In this document: positions 7,222 to 10,938 of the stretch, one piece after another
Layout of the letters: every line of letters starts with the position of its first letter
How positions within the stretch are numbered: position 1 is the first letter of the stretch
DNA from: Anaerolineaceae bacterium
Lineage (GTDB): Bacteria; Chloroflexota; Anaerolineae; Anaerolineales; Villigracilaceae
Direction: 5' to 3'
Assembly: GCA_009885445.1 (NCBI GenBank)
Contig: VFKQ01000284.1
Location: 1 to 10,938, forward strand
DNA: 10,938 bases
Translations under genes and position numbers: made by a program
The notes under the pieces: generated by a model
Told to the model about the DNA's origin: nothing
The model's input: the letters and a program-made list of their open reading frames with translations, nothing else
Database searches by the model: none

Positions 7222-8185
7222 CCAAGACAGAACGCAAATATGCCTCAATTTCTACCGCTGAATTTTTCTGGACTATAAACCAGCGAATCGACTCGTCCGC
7301 CGCTTTGAACCAATTCGCCTGCCGACGCACGAACAGCCGCGTCGCGCGTCGCATCGCCACCTTGGCGGGTTCGACTTCCAATTCGCCTTTTAGCACGCTG
7401 ACACATTCGCGATACCCGATCGCGGACATGGCTGGCAGGGCGGGGGCATAACCGTCAGCCAGCAGACCGCGCACCTCGTCCAGCAAACCCGCTTCAAACA
7501 TGGATTCGATGCGCGCGTCGACGCGGGCGTAAAGTTCCTCGCGCGGACGAGTCAATCCGATTTTAATTAAATGGTAAGGCGAGTCTGCGCGTGTGCGTTG
7601 CTCCGAAAATTTTCGGCCAGTGGTGAGGATGACTTCAAGCGCGCGAATGGTGCGACGAAAATTGCGCGCGTCAATCTTCTGCGCGGCCTCGGGGTCAAGC
7701 ACATTCAATTTATCGTGTAGCCAGTTGAAACCTCTGGCCTCTTTCAAATTCTCTAATTCTCGGCGCAGGCGCGCATCTGCCTCCACCTCTGGCGGACTCC
7801 AGCCCTCCGTCACCGCACGTACATACTGCCCCGTGCCGCCGACGAGAAAAGGAAGTTTGCCCCGCGCATGAATTTCAGCAATCGCGCGCCGCGCGGATTC
7901 TTGAAACACAGCCAGCGACCAGGTCTCGTCGGGATTCGCCACGTCAATTAAATGATGCGGCACGCGCGCCCGCTCAGCTGCGGAAGGTTTCGCGGTGCCG
8001 ATATCCATCCCGCGATAAAACAACCGCGAATCCGCGCTGACGATTTCGCCGTCGAGTTTCTCGGCGAGTTGCAGTGCGAGTTCGGTCTTGCCAACAGCGG
8101 TGGGGCCGATGAGGAGGATGAGGGGAGGCGGTCTCAGACCTCCGAAGTCTTCAAGACTTCGGAGGTCTTTTGGCGGGACATTCAT
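7211..8185 (-). CDS. miaA: tRNA dimethylallyltransferase (tRNA isopentenyl-A37 synthesis)
   Basis: Transfers the dimethylallyl group from DMAPP to N6 of A37 in tRNAs that read codons starting with U, which improves decoding. The 324 residues contain the P-loop GPTAVGKT (27-34), the SADSR segment followed by FYRGMDIGTAKP, GGTGQYVRAV, RNFRRTIRALEV, AIGYRE and the C-terminal RRQANWF, all typical of MiaA. In the SADSRQ motif the usual Gln is Leu. The P-loop sits about 15-18 residues further in than normal, because residues 6-17 are encoded by a 33-base palindrome. The ATG at 8185 overlaps the stop of the transposase gene (ATGA) and has AGGAAG seven bases upstream inside that gene, so translation is probably coupled. 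No ATG lies between the palindrome and the P-loop, so the extended start seems real. Confidence 0.95.
   Translation of the reverse strand: MNVPPKDLRSLEDFGGLRPPPLILLIGPTAVGKTELALQLAEKLDGEIVSADSRLFYRGMDIGTAKPSAAERARVPHHLIDVANPDETWSLAVFQESARRAIAEIHARGKLPFLVGGTGQYVRAVTEGWSPPEVEADARLRRELENLKEARGFNWLHDKLNVLDPEAAQKIDARNFRRTIRALEVILTTGRKFSEQRTRADSPYHLIKIGLTRPREELYARVDARIESMFEAGLLDEVRGLLADGYAPALPAMSAIGYRECVSVLKGELEVEPAKVAMRRATRLFVRRQANWFKAADESIRWFIVQKNSAVEIEAYLRSVLVDV
8136..8168. repeat. Palindrome A: 33-base REP-like element inside the 5' end of miaA
   Basis: Two perfect 16-base arms (8136-8151 and 8153-8168) flank a single C. The core is CTCCGA-N6-C-N6-TCGGAG, followed by TTTT on the plus strand. 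It is 11 codons long and is read through in frame in miaA. It differs from palindrome B only at one base pair (C-G instead of T-A, changed in both arms) and at the central base. Confidence 0.9.
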
Positions 8186-8847
8186 CTTTCCGCTTCCTGA
8201 ATGTAATTTCGGAAATCATCGGGCAGATAGCGAGTCTTAATATACCCGGCTATCTTTTGTTTATATTCTTCGACAGTTCCAAAATTCTCCGCGATAAATT
8301 CCTGCTTGACCAGAGTTCCTTTGCGCAAGCCTATCCACTCAAGGTAGTTGGAATATTCCCAGTTATCAGGTAAAGAAACCAGCCCGTCTTTGACGGGGTT
8401 GGCGTGAATATAAACGCATAGATTAAGGAGGTGTTCGTAGGATCGAACGGGTTTCCCTTGAAATTGCCCCTGAAAAAGTGCGCCAACGCGAGCGAAGCGT
8501 TTGTTGATTGCCTTGGTATACGAAACGCCCAGCCGCATCATTGACTTGGACACTTCCGTCGAGACCGTTTGTGCTTGAGGCGCGGCGCCCGAGACGGAGA
8601 TCTCCGAGTTCTCCAAGAACTCGGAGATCTCCGTCTCGGGCTGGGACTTGACACGCCCTAAAATGTGATAATGGGTCGGCATCAGGCAGTATGCAATTAC
8701 GTCCATCTGATCACGGAGATATTTCTTGACCCCGCGCAGGAAATACAAATAGTTATCCCGCTCGAAGAACACAGGCTGGCGGTTGTTGCCGCGATTGTAG
8801 AAGTGATAATACTGGTTGGGGAGGAAGGGAATGATTCTGCGTGGCAT
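8182..8847 (-). CDS. REP-associated tyrosine transposase (RAYT, Y1/HUH superfamily)
   Basis: A 221-residue protein of the Y1 transposase (IS200-like, COG1943) superfamily, which cuts single-stranded DNA at hairpins through a tyrosine-DNA link. Visible signs are the N-terminal YYHFYNRGNNRQPVF strand, the HxH metal site H59-Y60-H61 in CLMPTHYHIL, the probable nucleophile Y110 in SYTKAINKR, FARVGALFQGQF, and the family's YIHANPVKDGLV and YSNYLEWIG segments. Both catalytic elements are intact. Between them lies an insertion (about residues 70-95), mostly encoded by an in-frame 55-base palindrome. ATG at 8847 has no clear ribosome site and lies 11 bases from palindrome B, so the hairpin could affect translation. 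Its stop overlaps the miaA start (ATGA). There is no OrfB/TnpB partner, which favours a RAYT over an ordinary IS200/IS605 element. Confidence 0.9.
   Translation of the reverse strand: MPRRIIPFLPNQYYHFYNRGNNRQPVFFERDNYLYFLRGVKKYLRDQMDVIAYCLMPTHYHILGRVKSQPETEISEFLENSEISVSGAAPQAQTVSTEVSKSMMRLGVSYTKAINKRFARVGALFQGQFQGKPVRSYEHLLNLCVYIHANPVKDGLVSLPDNWEYSNYLEWIGLRKGTLVKQEFIAENFGTVEEYKQKIAGYIKTRYLPDDFRNYIQEAER
8587..8641. repeat. Palindrome C: 55-base palindrome inside the RAYT coding sequence
   Basis: Two perfect 26-base arms (8587-8612 and 8616-8641) surround the spacer CCA. The centre repeats the core seen in palindromes A and B: CTCCGA-N6-C-N6-TCGGAG at 8602-8626. Each arm contains the self-complementary 12-mer CGGAGATCTCCG. 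On the minus strand it encodes RAYT residues about 70-87 without breaking the frame. Confidence 0.93.
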
Positions 8848-8857
8848 GGCTACTCGT

Positions 8858-8890
8858 AGACTTCCGAAGTCTTTAAGACTTCGGAAGTCT
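8858..8890. repeat. Palindrome B: 33-base REP-like element upstream of the RAYT
   Basis: Two perfect 16-base arms (8858-8873 and 8875-8890) flank one T, with core TTCCGA-N6-T-N6-TCGGAA and a T-run on the plus-strand side. GTAG, the tetranucleotide known beside some REP hairpins, occurs at its left foot (8856-8859). Each arm is nearly self-complementary (AGACTTC-C-GAAGTCT), so it can fold as one long or two short hairpins. It would lie in the 5' untranslated part of the RAYT-miaA message. Confidence 0.9.
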
Positions 8891-8902
8891 TTTTGCTACT
8901 TG

Positions 8903-8908
8903 ATTATA
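8903..8908 (-). promoter_or_regulatory. -10 element of the RAYT-miaA transcript
   Basis: TATAAT on the minus strand (complement of 8903-8908) lies ahead of palindrome B and the RAYT start. The matching -35 position (ATACGT at 17 bases) is weak, so this is a candidate only. Start of transcription would be near 8896, putting palindrome B at the very 5' end of the message. Confidence 0.45.
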
Positions 8909-8928
8909 CCCATTCAATTTTTTTGACG

Positions 8929-8934
8929 TATAAT
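8929..8934 (+). promoter_or_regulatory. -10 element of the receptor kinase gene, probably leaderless
   Basis: A perfect TATAAT ends nine bases before the ATG at 8944. Transcription starting seven bases downstream would begin almost at the start codon, and there is no Shine-Dalgarno in between. No convincing -35 box is visible at 16-18 bases. It diverges from the minus-strand -10 at 8903-8908. Confidence 0.55.
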
Positions 8935-8943
8935 TTCGCCATC

Positions 8944-10833
8944 ATGGCCGACCTGACGGGACATTCATTCGGACGTTACCACCTGCTCGAAAAACTGGGC
9001 GAGGGCGGGATGGCGATTGTTTACAAGGCCTACGACACGCGCCTCGAAGTGGACGTGGCGGTCAAGGTCATCCAAACGGACAATTTTCCGCAGAACGCCG
9101 TGGAGCGCGCCCTTAAGCGTTTCGAGCGCGAGGCCAAGTCGTTGGCGCGCTTGACTCATCCCAACATTGTTAAAGTGACCGATTACGGTGAATACGAGGG
9201 TAAACCCTATCTCGTCATGCCATACTTGCCAGGTGGGACTCTGAAAACGAGACTCGGCAAACCGATGGTTTGGGCGGAGGCAGTAACCTTGCTGTTGCCG
9301 ATTGCCGAGGCGCTGGAGTTTGCACACAGCCAGGGCATGATTCACCGTGACGTGAAGCCAGCCAATATTTTGATCACCCAAAGCGGACGCCCGATGCTGA
9401 GCGATTTCGGCATCGCCAAAATCCTCGATTTGGACAAAAATTTTGACTTGACCGGCACCAACGCGGCAATCGGCACGCCTGAATACATGGCCCCTGAACA
9501 GGCAAGCGCAAAGAATGTAGACCATCGCGCTGACATTTACGCGCTCGGCATTGTTCTTTATGAAATGGTGACGGGACGCAAACCCTTCATGGCGGATACG
9601 CCCATGGCCGTGCTGATCAAACATGCCACCGAACCCCTGCCACGCCCAAAGAAATTTATGCCGACTCTACCAGACCGCGCAGAGAAGATATTAATTAAGG
9701 CGCTTGCCAAAATTCCTGCCGACCGCTACCAAAGCATGGCAGAGTTTTCTTCTGCGTTGCAACAGAGTGTTGAGAAAACAAAAATTATCAGGCCGAGCAA
9801 GCCAGCGCGGACGGAGCCTCTGGTGATTGAAGATAAAACCGAGCGCGTTGTCTTCACTAATGTAATCGAGACCCCGGCTCATGTAACGAATCAAAATGTA
9901 AAAGTGGGTCAGGGTAACTGGCGCAAATGGCTGCCGCTGGGCGCGCTGGTGATTGTGCTATGCCTGGCTCTCGCCACTGGCAATCGCCTGCTCGGGTCGG
10001 GCACCCGCGAAACTGACCAGCCTGAAGGGACAGCCACCGAGACGGCCGCATCTACCAGCACCTCCACGCCGACTAAAACGCTTACACCTACCATCACCTT
10101 TAGTCCCACACTCGGCATTGGCACGACGCTAATGTCGGAAACAGATGGTATGACCCTGCTATTTGTACCAGCCGGGGAATTCACGATGGGCAGTGATACC
10201 AGCGACCAATCAGATGAAAAACCAGAACATCAAGTTAATTTGGATGCCTTCTGGATTGACCAGACCGAAGTGACCAATGTCATGTACTTTAGGTGTGTCG
10301 GCGCCAGAGTCTGTGCGCCGCCGAGATCCTCGGAGTCTTATAGTAGGCCAAATTATTATGGTATTTCTGAATTTGATAATTACCCCGTCATCTATGTCGA
10401 TTGGAATCAAGCAAAGGACTACTGCGAATGGGCAGGCAGAAGATTACCGACAGAGGCTGAATGGGAGAAGGCCGCGCGCGGCATAGATGGACCTACTTAT
10501 CCCTGGGGAGAAAACATTGATAGTACTTTTGCCAATTACAATGGAAATGTTGGCGATACAACAGCGGTGGGTAGTTACGCCAGCGGACAAAGCCCTTATG
10601 GCCTGTACGATATGGCTGGCAATGTATGGGAATGGGTATCAAGTTTGTATAAACCTTATCCCTATAGCGCAACAGACGGTCGTGAAGATTTGTCATCCAC
10701 TGATGCCCGCGTGCTTCGGGGCGGCTCGTGGTACTTCTACGTTATCTTCGTCCGTTCTGCGGTTCGTTACAGGAACACTCCTGGTATTACCGTCAACTAC
10801 GTTGGTTTCCGTTGCGCCCGCTCGCTTGATTGA
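8944..10833 (+). CDS. Membrane Ser/Thr protein kinase with extracellular FGE-sulfatase domain and a putative DGR variable C-terminus
   Basis: A 629-residue Hanks-type kinase fused to a sensor-like domain. The N-terminal kinase (about 11-280) has the glycine loop LGEGGMAIVYKAYD, K41 in VAVKVI, H134-R135-D136 with K138, D154-F155-G156 and A183-P184-E185, so it should be active. One membrane helix (about 330-348) is followed by a Thr/Ser/Pro-rich linker and an FGE-sulfatase (C-type-lectin-like) domain (403-628: MTLLFVPAGEFTMGS, IDQTEVTN, WAGRRLPTEAEWEKAARG, YDMAGNVWEWV, VLRGGSW, GFRCARS). Topology implies kinase inside and FGE domain outside. The copper-binding cysteine pair of true formylglycine-generating enzymes is absent from the C-terminal region (only C624), so it is more likely a binding than a catalytic module. 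Residues 597-620 look like a retroelement-diversified patch. The frame is open to a TTG at 8893, but ATG 8944 (MADLTGHSFGRYHL) just after a TATAAT is the natural start. Substrates are unknown. Confidence 0.93.
   Translation: MADLTGHSFGRYHLLEKLGEGGMAIVYKAYDTRLEVDVAVKVIQTDNFPQNAVERALKRFEREAKSLARLTHPNIVKVTDYGEYEGKPYLVMPYLPGGTLKTRLGKPMVWAEAVTLLLPIAEALEFAHSQGMIHRDVKPANILITQSGRPMLSDFGIAKILDLDKNFDLTGTNAAIGTPEYMAPEQASAKNVDHRADIYALGIVLYEMVTGRKPFMADTPMAVLIKHATEPLPRPKKFMPTLPDRAEKILIKALAKIPADRYQSMAEFSSALQQSVEKTKIIRPSKPARTEPLVIEDKTERVVFTNVIETPAHVTNQNVKVGQGNWRKWLPLGALVIVLCLALATGNRLLGSGTRETDQPEGTATETAASTSTSTPTKTLTPTITFSPTLGIGTTLMSETDGMTLLFVPAGEFTMGSDTSDQSDEKPEHQVNLDAFWIDQTEVTNVMYFRCVGARVCAPPRSSESYSRPNYYGISEFDNYPVIYVDWNQAKDYCEWAGRRLPTEAEWEKAARGIDGPTYPWGENIDSTFANYNGNVGDTTAVGSYASGQSPYGLYDMAGNVWEWVSSLYKPYPYSATDGREDLSSTDARVLRGGSWYFYVIFVRSAVRYRNTPGITVNYVGFRCARSLD
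10729..10824 (+). repeat. Putative variable region (VR) of a diversity-generating retroelement
   Basis: This is the end of the FGE domain, from W596 of RGGSW to S627. Invariant family residues (RSA, R608, R610, P613, GFR) alternate with unusual ones: YFYVIFV (597-603), V607, Y609, N611, T612 and ITVNYV (615-620). All 17 of these codons end in C or T, as expected if AAC/AAT template codons were mutated at their adenines; over residues 597-623, 25 of 27 codons end in C or T and none in A. The position, the fold and the codon pattern match DGR target proteins. No template repeat or reverse transcriptase is in the window, so this is inferred from one copy. Confidence 0.65.
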
Positions 10834-10868
10834 TTCTGTTTTCTGTCCTCTGATTTTCTGGCCTTCTG
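10834..10868 (+). repeat. Five short YTCTG repeats after the kinase stop codon
   Basis: TTCTG or CTCTG begins at 10834, 10841, 10848, 10856 and 10864, a 7-8 base period in a pyrimidine-rich stretch right after the putative variable region. No coding potential is apparent. It may be part of the retrohoming boundary that follows a DGR variable region, or merely a low-complexity spacer. Confidence 0.4.
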
Positions 10869-10906
10869 AATCGCGCTGATTTTTTGAAATCAATAAAGTG
10901 TATCAA

Positions 10907-10938
10907 GCGCGCCACCCTCCCGCCGTAGGCGGGCGCGC
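10907..10938. other. GC-rich hairpin at the right window edge
   Basis: CCCGCC (10919-10924) pairs with GGCGGG (10928-10933) around the loop GTA. Outer GCGCG (10907-10911) can also pair with CGCGC (10934-10938). The window ends here, so any T-tract or further repeat cannot be seen. It could be a terminator for the kinase gene, a palindromic repeat, or the hairpin often found downstream of a DGR variable region. Confidence 0.5.

Larger units (their letters stand above)
8136..8890 (-). mobile_element. RAYT transposase unit with REP-like palindromes
   Basis: The unit consists of the RAYT gene (8182-8847), a palindrome upstream of it (8858-8890) and a near-identical palindrome downstream (8136-8168). 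RAYTs are domesticated IS200/IS605-type single-strand transposases that are known to sit beside, and to act on, REP palindromes. Neither inverted terminal repeats nor a target duplication is visible, as expected for this class. The boundaries given are those of the outer palindromes; the true mobile unit could be smaller or larger. Confidence 0.6.

Noticed and set aside
8136..8890. Palindromes A, B and C as a CRISPR array
   Set aside because: There are only three copies, hundreds of bases apart and partly inside genes, with no uniform spacers and no cas genes.
8893..8943. TTG start giving the kinase 17 extra N-terminal residues
   Set aside because: The TATAAT promoter box lies inside that stretch, and the extra residues are unlike the start of a kinase. 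ATG 8944 fits the family.
10150..10833. FGE domain as an active formylglycine-generating enzyme
   Set aside because: The paired cysteines of true FGEs are missing near the RSAVRYR segment, and no sulfatase is nearby. Many bacterial FGE-fold domains serve as binding modules.
10487..10879. 130-residue plus-strand open frame overlapping the FGE domain
   Set aside because: It is a different frame of the kinase-FGE gene, whose own frame keeps all family motifs to the stop at 10833. There is no sign of a frameshift.
1..10938. DGR template repeat or reverse transcriptase inside this window
   Set aside because: I looked on both strands for a second copy of the RGGSW-to-GFRCARS coding stretch and for a reverse transcriptase with the YxDD motif, and found neither. 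They must lie outside if the VR call is right.

Overview
This 10.9 kb window is a densely packed bacterial chromosome segment holding ten protein genes; one of them runs off the left edge. The best guess for the organism is a Chloroflexota bacterium of the Anaerolineae type. That is inferred from the gene content (a Ser/Thr kinase fused to an FGE-sulfatase domain through a Thr/Ser/Pro-rich linker, a LysM-M23 protein, a REP-type transposase with palindromes) and from the moderate-to-high GC content. No rRNA or other marker settles it. I found no tRNA, rRNA or CRISPR.

Left block, minus strand: single-domain response regulator (2172-2567), strong terminator, then DUF192 (1735-2109), a secreted LysM/M23 endopeptidase-like protein (354-1742) and a cyclic-nucleotide-binding protein (337 to beyond base 1). 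The last three are tightly spaced and look like one operon. Centre, plus strand: exonuclease III (2611-3372) and ftsH (3483-5372), with an extended -10 promoter and a good ribosome site before ftsH. A perfect 47-base palindrome separates ftsH from the convergent fatty-acid-CoA ligase gene (5448-7154, minus).

Right block: a minus-strand unit of a REP-associated tyrosine transposase (RAYT, 8182-8847) overlapping miaA (7211-8185) by ATGA, with the acyl-CoA ligase downstream under its own -35/-10 promoter. Three long palindromes with a shared core (YTCCGA-N6-Y-N6-TCGGAR) belong to the RAYT locus: one just upstream of it, one in frame inside it, and one in frame inside the first codons of miaA. 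The two outer ones differ by a compensated base-pair change.

Diverging from the RAYT is the most interesting gene, a membrane Ser/Thr kinase (8944-10833) with a cytoplasmic kinase domain, one membrane helix, a Thr/Ser/Pro linker and an extracellular FGE-sulfatase (C-type-lectin-fold) domain. The last ~30 codons of that domain look like the variable region of a diversity-generating retroelement (DGR): 25 of 27 codons end in C or T, and the unusual residues sit where AAY template codons would be mutated. If correct, this is a receptor kinase whose sensor is diversified by a retroelement. The template repeat and reverse transcriptase are not in this window and should lie to the right or elsewhere in the genome.
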